The translations under genes were made by a program, and so were the position numbers. From Shinella zoogloeoides (GTDB lineage: Bacteria > Pseudomonadota > Alphaproteobacteria > Rhizobiales > Rhizobiaceae): a stretch of 64,000 nt of DNA. The notes under the pieces are model-generated. The model saw nothing but the letters and a program-made list of their open reading frames with translations. It was not told where the DNA came from and ran no database searches. Shown piece after piece: positions 8,278-13,643 of this stretch. The stretch is taken from contig NZ_CP132311.1 of the NCBI RefSeq assembly GCF_030733845.1, positions 3,291,501 through 3,355,500 on the forward strand. Reading direction: 5' to 3'. How positions within the stretch are numbered: the stretch's first letter is position 1; each line of letters opens with the position of its first letter.

Positions 8278-8382
8278 CTACGCAGGTGGAGGAAGGATTA
8301 TCCATAGCGCGACGATCGCCGCACCGATCAAATACCCGGCGATCTGCAGCCTGCTAGTTTGACGAGATTGATGGTTGCTCAT
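8278..8382 (-). CDS. Candidate 34-residue single-span membrane peptide
   Basis: A short ORF from ATG 8382 to TAG 8278. It has a polar, basic N-terminus (MSNHQSRQTSRL) and one hydrophobic span (IAGYLIGAAIVALWIIL) ending in PPPA. It starts 15 bp after the stop of the preceding minus-strand gene, so it fits a small leftward operon. The ribosome site is weak (GAGAA only). The clean charge/hydrophobic layout favours a real micropeptide, but length alone cannot prove it. Function unknown; a small holin-like or membrane-anchored modulator is possible. Confidence 0.4.
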   Translation of the reverse strand: MSNHQSRQTSRLQIAGYLIGAAIVALWIILPPPA

Positions 8383-8397
8383 TTCTCGCTGCCCAAC

Positions 8398-8613
8398 TCA
8401 AGAAGCTATTGTCAGTGACGACTTCCCCGACAGCTTGCGAAGTACCAGATCAGCCGGCTCCTGGACCTTAAGCGTCTTTCCCACGACTGAATGATGGGTC
8501 AATATTTCGGTGAAATTGTCGCGCTGCCGCACACTTACTACAAAGGCGGGATTCACATACACCCATTCGCCTTTTGGACCTACGAGTGTCAACTGACACA
8601 GTTCAACAGTCAT
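8398..8613 (-). CDS. Small protein with FlbD-like beta layout, function unknown
   Basis: A 71-residue protein. ATG 8613 is preferred over an upstream ATG at 8673 because GGAG lies seven bases before it on the minus strand and the upstream candidate has no ribosome site. The core reads LTLVGPKGEWVYVNPAFVVSV then TLKVQEPADLVLRKL. This layout (short beta strands, VNP, conserved VxE then V..L) is reminiscent of the small FlbD-type fold, but the match is too weak for a name. It follows the 8677-9051 gene and precedes the small membrane peptide on the same strand. Confidence 0.5.
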   Translation of the reverse strand: MTVELCQLTLVGPKGEWVYVNPAFVVSVRQRDNFTEILTHHSVVGKTLKVQEPADLVLRKLSGKSSLTIAS

Positions 8614-8676
8614 GCGTGTTCTCCAAACTTTGTTCCGAAGCTTGATAGGGAAATTCGCATCAACGCGTTGCATTAT

Positions 8677-9051
8677 TTAGCAACGGTGAAGGTTGGGCGG
8701 CGTTACATCTGCACCCTGATCCGCCACGTTTTCCGTAAGGTGGAGCTCGATATCGCCGGAAAAATATAACCCATCCTCCAGAGGAGATATCGTCAGAACA
8801 ATTCTAGGCTTGCCCGGTCCGATGCTCAATGGCGGCCGGAAAAACACTGTTCTGTCGGGATCTAGGGCGCCAGAGAATGTGATGCGTCCGGCAATTTTTA
8901 CTTCAATTTGCGTCCCGTAAAGACCGCTCTCCACCTCCTTAAGGATTGGAGTGGCGGCGTAGATGGAAACCGGCACGGGTATTCCGCGTGACACCTCGAT
9001 CACGAGCCGCCCGTTCTTGGAAACCGCTGAAAAGCTAATCTTGATATTCAA
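8677..9051 (-). CDS. Hypothetical beta-rich protein
   Basis: A 124-residue protein, mostly beta-strand in appearance, without membrane segment or cysteine cluster (apart from the terminal Cys). The start is TTG at 9051, supported by AAGAGG five bases upstream on the minus strand; no ATG in frame gives a comparable context. It contains PVPVSIYAATPILKEV and IVLTISPLEDGLYFSGDIEL, with no family I recognise. It heads a leftward group of three small genes between the methyltransferase and the endolysin and has the lower GC of the cargo region. Confidence 0.5.
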   Translation of the reverse strand: MNIKISFSAVSKNGRLVIEVSRGIPVPVSIYAATPILKEVESGLYGTQIEVKIAGRITFSGALDPDRTVFFRPPLSIGPGKPRIVLTISPLEDGLYFSGDIELHLTENVADQGADVTPPNLHRC

Positions 9052-9192
9052 GACATCCTCTTATGACGTGTTTGTCGCGTACCCGAAGTTCATTCCATCT
9101 TGGTTTATTAGACGCTTTCAGCACAGCCAATTGGAAATTGCAACTAGGCAAGAAACTTAACGTTAACCGTGAAGTTTCGCCGAGGGGCTATC

Positions 9193-9267
9193 ATGCGCGT
9201 CACGCTGTCCCATGTTCACCACCCGCCCATTGCCAATGGGGCGGCAACCCTGCCTGCCCAACCTTGA
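9193..9267 (+). CDS. Candidate 24-residue leader peptide before the endolysin
   Basis: A short ORF (MRVTLSHVHHPPIANGAATL...) with GAGGGG six bases before its ATG, ending 11 bp before the endolysin TTG start. The spacing would allow translational coupling. An imperfect inverted repeat (GCCCATTG / CAATGGGGC) lies inside it at about 9222-9243. It could be a regulatory leader or a chance ORF. Confidence 0.3.
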   Translation: MRVTLSHVHHPPIANGAATLPAQP

Positions 9268-9278
9268 AAGGACTATCA

Positions 9279-10265
9279 TTGATCACCGCAGCACATGTGC
9301 GCGCGGCCGCGAAGGCGCGCGTTAACGACAGCAACCTCAACTCCGTCATGACGGCGCTCGATCGCCACGGCGCGGCGGCCGGCCTCGATCTACCGCACCG
9401 CGCCGTGCACTTCCTCGCGCAGCTCATGCACGAGAGCGGATCTTTCCGCTTCGACCGGGAAATCTGGGGGCCGACGCCGGCGCAAAAGCGGTATGACACG
9501 CGCACCGATCTCGGCAATACGCCGGCGGTGGATGGCGATGGCTTCAAGAACCGGGGGCGCGGCCCGATCCAGGTGACGGGCGGCTATAACATCCGGGCAT
9601 TCCATGCCTGGTGCGTCGCCAAGGGGATGAACCCACCGGATTTTGTCAGCGACCCCGATCTCATCAACACCGATCCATGGGAGGGGCTCTCGGCGATCTG
9701 GTATTGGGATGAGGGCAATCCCGACCGTCGCAGTCTCAACCGCTATGCCGACCGGAACGATCCGGAAATGATCACCCGGCGCATTAATGGCGGATTGAAC
9801 GGCTATCCCGATCGCCTGGACTGCTACACCCGCCTGGGGGTGGTTGTGCTCGGTTATCGCCCCGATGATCTGCGCGGCTTCCAAGGGGCGGCGCGCGCGG
9901 CGGGCAAATATTCCGGCGCGCTCGACGGGCTGGACGGCCCGCAGACGCGGGCGGCGATCCACCTCATGCTCGTCGATCTGGCGCCGCAGAAGGTGCTGGC
10001 CACCAAGGCGGCTCCAGTGACCGAGGAGAAGCCGGTGGCCGTGACGCCGCAGAGCCTCGATGCGCCATGGTGGCAGTCGAAGGAAGTGCTGGGTCCCGCC
10101 GTCGGCGGTGGCGCGGCAACCACGCTGACGGCGCTCGGCTCGATCCCGTGGCAGAACCTGCTTCTCATCCTTGCCGCCTTCGGCGCCGTTGCTGGCTTCC
10201 TCTATTGGCGCAAGCGTCTCGATGCGCGTGACGTGCGCAGCCGCGCGGCCGAGGTGGAGGCATGA
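9279..10265 (+). CDS. Phage endolysin: GH19 lysozyme/chitinase with peptidoglycan-binding and C-terminal membrane segment
   Basis: A 328-residue protein. The TTG at 9279 is chosen because AAAGGA at 9267-9272 is six bases upstream; longer versions add a non-matching N-terminus. Residues ~1-190 form a GH19 domain: AQLMHESGSF carries the catalytic Glu, followed by KRYDTRTDLGNT, FKNRGRGPIQVTGGYN and WEGLSAIWYW. Residues ~195-240 (GFQGAARAAGKYSGALDG...GPQTRAAI) look like a peptidoglycan-binding domain. Near the C-terminus a hydrophobic span (NLLLILAAFGAVAGFLYW) is followed by basic residues. It degrades host peptidoglycan at lysis. Its stop overlaps the next start (ATGA), heading the lysis cassette. 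Confidence 0.88.
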   Translation: MITAAHVRAAAKARVNDSNLNSVMTALDRHGAAAGLDLPHRAVHFLAQLMHESGSFRFDREIWGPTPAQKRYDTRTDLGNTPAVDGDGFKNRGRGPIQVTGGYNIRAFHAWCVAKGMNPPDFVSDPDLINTDPWEGLSAIWYWDEGNPDRRSLNRYADRNDPEMITRRINGGLNGYPDRLDCYTRLGVVVLGYRPDDLRGFQGAARAAGKYSGALDGLDGPQTRAAIHLMLVDLAPQKVLATKAAPVTEEKPVAVTPQSLDAPWWQSKEVLGPAVGGGAATTLTALGSIPWQNLLLILAAFGAVAGFLYWRKRLDARDVRSRAAEVEA

Positions 10266-10504
10266 TCCCCTGGCCGAAGATCCTGCTGGGCACCGTCGTC
10301 GCCGGCGGCCTCATCTGGCTCTATGCCGAGATCCGCGGCGAGGGCGCCCGGTCCGTCACCTCAAAGATCGAAAGGCAGAACAATGAAGCAAGAAACGCGG
10401 CTGACGATGCTCGCAGCGCTTATGACCGTTGCCTTGACGGCGGCGGGCTGTGGAATTTCGGGGCCAGTAGATGTGACGGGCCTGCGCCGCGTCGTGGGCA
10501 CTGA
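10262..10504 (+). CDS. Candidate inner-membrane spanin (Rz-like)
   Basis: An 80-residue protein with one N-terminal transmembrane segment (ILLGTVVAGGLIWLYAEI, residues ~7-24) and a short helical, charged periplasmic part (KIERQNNEARNAADDARSAYDRCL). It overlaps the endolysin stop and contains the start of a lipoprotein gene in another frame. This nested arrangement is the hallmark of Rz/Rz1 spanin pairs, which fuse inner and outer membranes at the last lysis step. It is shorter than typical i-spanins (100-150 residues). The call rests on topology and layout, not on sequence identity. Confidence 0.6.
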   Translation: MIPWPKILLGTVVAGGLIWLYAEIRGEGARSVTSKIERQNNEARNAADDARSAYDRCLDGGGLWNFGASRCDGPAPRRGH

Positions 10505-10634
10505 TCTTGTCGGCGCGCGCGGGGCGAACCCGGCCGATCAGCGGAAGATCGACAGAACCGTCGTCGGCTTGTGCGCCGGCAAGGTGTGGACGGATGCGGA
10601 ATGCCGGCGCCACGGCGAAATGGCGGTCCCTTGA
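10383..10634 (+). CDS. Candidate outer-membrane spanin lipoprotein (Rz1-like), overlapping frame
   Basis: An 83-residue protein starting at ATG 10383 (AAAGG at 10371-10375, seven bases upstream), inside the preceding gene in a different frame. It has a short basic N-terminus, a hydrophobic stretch and a lipobox LTAAGC with Cys at ~23, so it should be processed by signal peptidase II and anchored in the outer membrane. The mature part has two further Cys. Known o-spanins are often Pro-rich; this one is not, so it could instead be another phage lipoprotein. Its stop overlaps an in-frame start of the next gene (ATG 10634). Confidence 0.6.
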   Translation: MKQETRLTMLAALMTVALTAAGCGISGPVDVTGLRRVVGTDLVGARGANPADQRKIDRTVVGLCAGKVWTDAECRRHGEMAVP

Positions 10635-10648
10635 TGGAGGAAAAGACC

Positions 10649-11077
10649 ATGGGCATCACCCGCGCGCCGAAGCTTGAGGTCAACCTCAACACCTTCATCC
10701 AAATATTCACCCTCGCCAGCATGATCATCGGCGGCGTGGTAATCTGGGTCGATAAGAGCCGCGATATTGAAGACCTGCAGGCGTGGCGCTCCGGACATGA
10801 GACCTTGCACAAGGATCGTCTCGCGGAGGTTAAGGCTACGGAAGCTCGCGTCGAAGAGCGGTTCCGGGGGCTTGAAGCCGATAGCCGAAAGGTCGCGTCT
10901 CAGGTCGATAACCTATCGTATCGCGTCACGGTGACGGAGCAGACGACAACCTCTACCGCAATGGCGATCAAGGAACTGCAGAGCCTCGTCAGCCAGCAGG
11001 CGGGTGACATCAAGGTCGTACGCGAAATCCTTCAGCGGATCGAGGCGGGGCAACGGCGAGGGAGTGAACGGCAGTAG
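10649..11077 (+). CDS. Phage membrane coiled-coil protein, possible holin or lysis accessory
   Basis: A 142-residue protein. ATG 10649 has GGAGG at 10636-10640, eight bases upstream; an alternative ATG at 10634 overlaps the previous stop and adds five residues. One transmembrane span (FIQIFTLASMIIGGVVIWV, residues ~14-32) is followed by a long heptad-like coiled coil (KATEARVEERFRGLEADSRKV...). No enzyme motif is present. One N-terminal span with a large C-terminal domain is compatible with a T4-type holin, but such proteins are also found in phage morphogenesis. It is the last rightward gene of the lysis block. Confidence 0.6.
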   Translation: MGITRAPKLEVNLNTFIQIFTLASMIIGGVVIWVDKSRDIEDLQAWRSGHETLHKDRLAEVKATEARVEERFRGLEADSRKVASQVDNLSYRVTVTEQTTTSTAMAIKELQSLVSQQAGDIKVVREILQRIEAGQRRGSERQ

Positions 11078-11080
11078 CCG

Positions 11081-11332
11081 TCACGCGTCCCTAATAAACA
11101 CGTTTGCCTCGTCGGCCGCTCTCAGAAATGCCGATCGAGCGACTTCCGGGTCACCCCGGCCTTCCAGTGCATCGAGGCACGCCTCGCATGCCGCGCGTAG
11201 GGCGCTGCCATCCTCGATGGGCCATTCTCCCATCAGGATGCCGGCCGCCTCTTCCGCGCTGATAATTGTGCGATATTGGCCAAGGCGTTGCGTCTCGAAC
11301 GTGACGGGCTCGCTCCATGCACCGCGTCTCAT
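11081..11332 (-). CDS. DUF982 family protein
   Basis: An 83-residue protein of the DUF982 family, common in Rhizobiaceae and of unknown function. Hallmarks: WSEPVTFE near the N-terminus, then RTIISAEEAAGILMGEWP, ALRAACEACLDAL and ARSAFLRAADEANVFI. ATG 11332 is chosen over 11356 because AAGGAGG lies just upstream on the minus strand and because it overlaps the preceding gene's TGA as ATGA. It is the last of three leftward small genes next to the integrase and converges on the lysis block with a 3-bp gap. In phages this family may be host-derived cargo; no function can be given. Confidence 0.8.
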   Translation of the reverse strand: MRRGAWSEPVTFETQRLGQYRTIISAEEAAGILMGEWPIEDGSALRAACEACLDALEGRGDPEVARSAFLRAADEANVFIRDA

Positions 11333-11724
11333 CGCGCCTCCCTCCTTTCCCACCATCCAAACCTTCGGCCGCGCTCCTTCAGGTCTGCTATCCGCCTCGA
11401 AAGGGCCGCGGGCTTCGGGCCTGTCCGCGCGGCTCCCTCATCGTACCACTCTTCCACGCGCTTGGCAGCTTGCCATGCCTCGGCCTCGTGCCCGGAATGC
11501 GGCATTGGGCGTTGGAACTCCCACCAACTGGAGCATCCGCCGGCCCAGATGAACATGCCGGATTTGAGGCTGGTTTTGTCGCGATGGATGCGGCCAATGA
11601 ACAGGTCGTCGTCGTAGGCTAACCAGTCTTCCAGTTCCTCACCAGGCCATGTCAGCCTCCAGCGATACTTTTTCCGCCATCTCCTTGCGTCCGCGGTCAA
11701 CGCGGCAGCTTGGCTGTTATCCAT
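11329..11724 (-). CDS. Hypothetical phage early-type protein
   Basis: A 131-residue, Trp- and Arg-rich soluble protein without a recognised domain. It contains KKYRWRLTWPGEELEDWLAY and a middle with FIWAGGCSSWWEFQ. Its stop overlaps the DUF982 start by four bases, and its start lies inside the end of the upstream 86-residue gene (28-bp overlap), so the three form a tightly packed leftward operon. This compact overlap is typical of phage early regions. Function unknown. Confidence 0.65.
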   Translation of the reverse strand: MDNSQAAALTADARRWRKKYRWRLTWPGEELEDWLAYDDDLFIGRIHRDKTSLKSGMFIWAGGCSSWWEFQRPMPHSGHEAEAWQAAKRVEEWYDEGAARTGPKPAALSRRIADLKERGRRFGWWERREAR

Positions 11725-11957
11725 GTGTTCGATCCCTTATTGCCGCACTTCAGGCAGCGCAACCACGGGCGCAGCTCGTAGAGATAGACGTCGCCGCCCA
11801 CCTCGCGTTGCAGCTCCCACCGGTTAATCCAGCCCTCCCGTTCGCAATTCGAGCAATGTCCACCAAGGGCATACCAATCGGGTAGGCTCGACAGTGTCGG
11901 ACGGTCACGGCCGAACAGCGATTCCAGATCAAGCGGAACTAGATTGTCGTGGCGCAT
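11697..11957 (-). CDS. Small zinc-ribbon-like phage protein
   Basis: An 86-residue protein with two Cys pairs, CSNC (~35-38) and CLKC (~68-71), spaced as in a zinc ribbon. The rest is mixed, with PDWYALGG and GGDVYLYELRPWLRC. This suggests a small nucleic-acid- or protein-binding zinc protein; no exact family is recognised. It is the first gene of the three-gene leftward operon and lies 39 bp downstream of the integrase stop on the same strand. Its ribosome site is weak (AAAGAA). Confidence 0.65.
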   Translation of the reverse strand: MRHDNLVPLDLESLFGRDRPTLSSLPDWYALGGHCSNCEREGWINRWELQREVGGDVYLYELRPWLRCLKCGNKGSNTWITAKLPR

Positions 11958-11996
11958 GTTCTTTTTTCGTTCCGCCAGAACGAAGAGTCAATGGCC

Positions 11997-12839
11997 TTAT
12001 AAATCGGGATCGAATTGGTAGCGGCCAAGGGTGTCGGCAACGATCCTGCCGGCGTTTGGGTTGGCATGAACGTAGGTCCCGAGGAATACTTCGACGCTGC
12101 GCCAGTCGCCAGCCATCATCGTCGTACGGATGTCGATGCCAAGGCTTATGGCCGTCGTCGCAAAAGTGTGTCGTCCACATGCGTGGCTGGATTTGTAGCT
12201 TATGCCGGCACGCTCGCAGACCGCACGGATTCTTGCGTTGACGGCCTGTCTGCCGGAGTAGCCGAAAACCTTATCGTTCAGCCCGGCGTCGCCCCTTATC
12301 TCGGCGAGGCGGGCGGACACTTCCTTACTGAAATCCCGTCGCGAGTTTCTGCCGGTCTTCGTTTTTAGCAGCAATGCAGAACACCGTGCCAGGTCCACCT
12401 CATTCCAGCGTAGATTTATCGCCTCCGTCACCCGCGCGGCTGTTGTGGCCATAAAAAGCACCAGGGCTGCGAGATGCGGCAACCCGTCCTTCTGGCATTG
12501 CCTGACGAAGGCATGCAGCCATGTCTGTGACGCCGGACTCTTACGCTTCGGCGCCTCCTCTTTTAGGCGACGGATAGGACGTGACGGGCACCATCCCCGA
12601 TCGGCCGCATGGCGCAAAACTGCCTTGGCCGGAGAGATGGCCTGACGATTTCGCGTCGAGTTCTTTTGGCTTGGATAAAGACACGCCGCCATCTCATGCA
12701 CGTCAAAGGGGTAGATTTTGCCCAGAGGTCGCTTGCCGAAGTGCGAAATAATCAAGGGCAGGTAACGACCGTCGCCGCCATGCTGGATGAAGCTTTCCGC
12801 CGCGTCGGCGAACGTGCGCGAGTTCTTCGCTGCCATCAT
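11997..12839 (-). CDS. Prophage tyrosine integrase
   Basis: A 280-residue site-specific recombinase that integrates and excises the phage by a covalent tyrosine intermediate. The N-terminal ~100 residues are a SAM-like core-binding domain. Catalytic elements are R136 (TTAARVTEAINLRW), Lys near 159-161 (LLKTKTGR), H219...R223 (SSHACGRHTFAT), W246 (AGDW, replacing the usual GH) and nucleophile Y256 (LGTYVH). The HxxxRH spacing is one residue longer than the canonical HxLRH. AGGAG precedes tandem ATG codons at 12839/12836. Its place at the end of the phage genes and next to chromosomal genes marks the attachment side of the prophage. Confidence 0.92.
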   Translation of the reverse strand: MMAAKNSRTFADAAESFIQHGGDGRYLPLIISHFGKRPLGKIYPFDVHEMAACLYPSQKNSTRNRQAISPAKAVLRHAADRGWCPSRPIRRLKEEAPKRKSPASQTWLHAFVRQCQKDGLPHLAALVLFMATTAARVTEAINLRWNEVDLARCSALLLKTKTGRNSRRDFSKEVSARLAEIRGDAGLNDKVFGYSGRQAVNARIRAVCERAGISYKSSHACGRHTFATTAISLGIDIRTTMMAGDWRSVEVFLGTYVHANPNAGRIVADTLGRYQFDPDL

Positions 12840-13030
12840 TCTACTCCTGCCAGCAGCACACCGGCCGACCGTTGTGCGACACTCGAAAGGCGTTGGACAC
12901 TCTTCAAAATTCGTTTGTAAAAACAGCGGGACGTTTCTGGGTCCAGCTTTTTTGCAACTATCGGAAAACGCTCAATTTACGCTGCCCGGCATGGGGCACC
13001 AAAATCCAGACCGATCGCTATTGTTCGACA

Positions 13031-13048
13031 CGCGTTCTGCTGAACGCG
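13031..13048. repeat. Inverted repeat CGCGTTC-TGCT-GAACGCG
   Basis: Perfect 7-bp arms with a 4-base loop in the integrase-side intergenic region. It may be a recombinase/excisionase arm site or a small hairpin; only the symmetry is certain. Confidence 0.5.
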
Positions 13049-13060
13049 CGGCCATCACAT

Positions 13061-13095
13061 TTCCCGCCGATCCAAAATTCACATTTTAGCGGGAA
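13061..13095. repeat. Nested inverted repeat (TTCCCGC...GCGGGAA with inner AAAAT/ATTTT)
   Basis: Outer 7-bp arms at 13061-13067 and 13089-13095 and inner 5-bp arms at 13074-13078 and 13083-13087. The AT-rich centre resembles sites bound by integration host factor or recombinases, but this is not specific. Confidence 0.45.
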
Positions 13096-13160
13096 CAAAT
13101 TTTGCAGAGCGGCATTTCTTGGGTGCAACTGCTGACACCCCCGGATGCGGTTGTGAGGGG

Positions 13161-13191
13161 GACCCAAGAGCGATGTGCACGCTCTTGGGTC
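13161..13191. terminator. Strong 12-bp stem-loop near the prophage edge
   Basis: GACCCAAGAGCG at 13161-13172 and its exact complement at 13180-13191 enclose a 7-base loop. There is no T tract on either side, so it is not a classical intrinsic terminator; it may insulate the prophage or be part of a small RNA. The symmetry is perfect and unlikely to be chance. Confidence 0.5.
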
Positions 13192-13230
13192 TCAACCATT
13201 TCGGGGATGCCTCTTCACAAGCCGTAAGCA

Positions 13231-13256
13231 TTGTTCGCCCTGCGAGGAGCGAACAA
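13231..13256. repeat. Inverted repeat TTGTTCGC...GCGAACAA upstream of the BON gene
   Basis: Perfect 8-bp arms with a 10-base spacer, 47 bp before the BON-domain ATG. An operator or 5'-leader hairpin for that gene is plausible. Confidence 0.5.
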
Positions 13257-13303
13257 AATCGCTTCTCCTGCATTTCCTTGCAGCAAGAGCAAAGGAGCGC
13301 GTC

Positions 13304-13567
13304 ATGGTCTTCAAGGAAGGTACGTTCAAAGGCGAACCGCCGGAACATTTCGATGGTCCGCATCCCGCCTGGCTGGAAACCGCGGTGGCGGATGCGCTTT
13401 CGGTGGCCGGCGACGTGGATGCTTCGGACATCACCGTGACCTGCAAGGGCACCCGCATCATCCTCTCCGGGAGCATCGGCTCCGCTGAGGAGGCGAGCCG
13501 CGCCACGGAGATCGCCGCGTCGGTGAAGGAGGTCAGCGAAGTCGACAACCGGCTCTCCTGGCTCTGA
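13304..13567 (+). CDS. Small BON-domain protein
   Basis: An 87-residue protein starting at ATG 13304 with AAAGGAG six bases upstream. Residues ~25-85 match the BON fold: VADALSVAGDVDASDITVTCKGTRIILSG then A..IAASVKEVSEVDNRLSWL, the usual hydrophobic pattern ending in a conserved asparagine. BON domains bind phospholipids or act in envelope stress. There is no signal peptide, so it is likely cytosolic or peripherally membrane-bound. It is the first chromosomal gene after the prophage, 76 bp before the acyl-CoA synthetase gene. Confidence 0.8.
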   Translation: MVFKEGTFKGEPPEHFDGPHPAWLETAVADALSVAGDVDASDITVTCKGTRIILSGSIGSAEEASRATEIAASVKEVSEVDNRLSWL

Positions 13568-13643
13568 CCCCCGCAAAAAGCCGCCATTGCAGGCAGGCCC
13601 TTCAGAATGCTAGGTGCAATGCAGCAAACTGGAGTGACGCCGG

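Larger units (their letters stand above)
12840..13303. other. Non-coding prophage/chromosome junction, probable attachment-site region
   Basis: This 464-bp stretch has no credible gene. It lies between the integrase start and the first chromosomal gene and must hold the integrase promoter, and very likely the att core. It carries four separate inverted repeats, listed individually. No tRNA gene or tRNA 3' end was recognised, so the integration target is not an obvious tRNA. The second att copy lies outside the window, so the core cannot be defined. Confidence 0.55.

Noticed and set aside
11004-11622. Plus-strand ORFs opposite the DUF982 gene and its neighbour
   Set aside because: The minus-strand set shows ATGA overlaps, ribosome sites and a recognised family.
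11081-11957. Three small genes considered as a toxin-antitoxin module
   Set aside because: None matches a toxin or antitoxin family, and the sizes and three-gene overlap fit a phage early operon better.
12840-13303. Search for a tRNA or tmRNA at the prophage edge
   Set aside because: No cloverleaf, T-loop or CCA end could be recognised; the repeats there do not fold as a tRNA.
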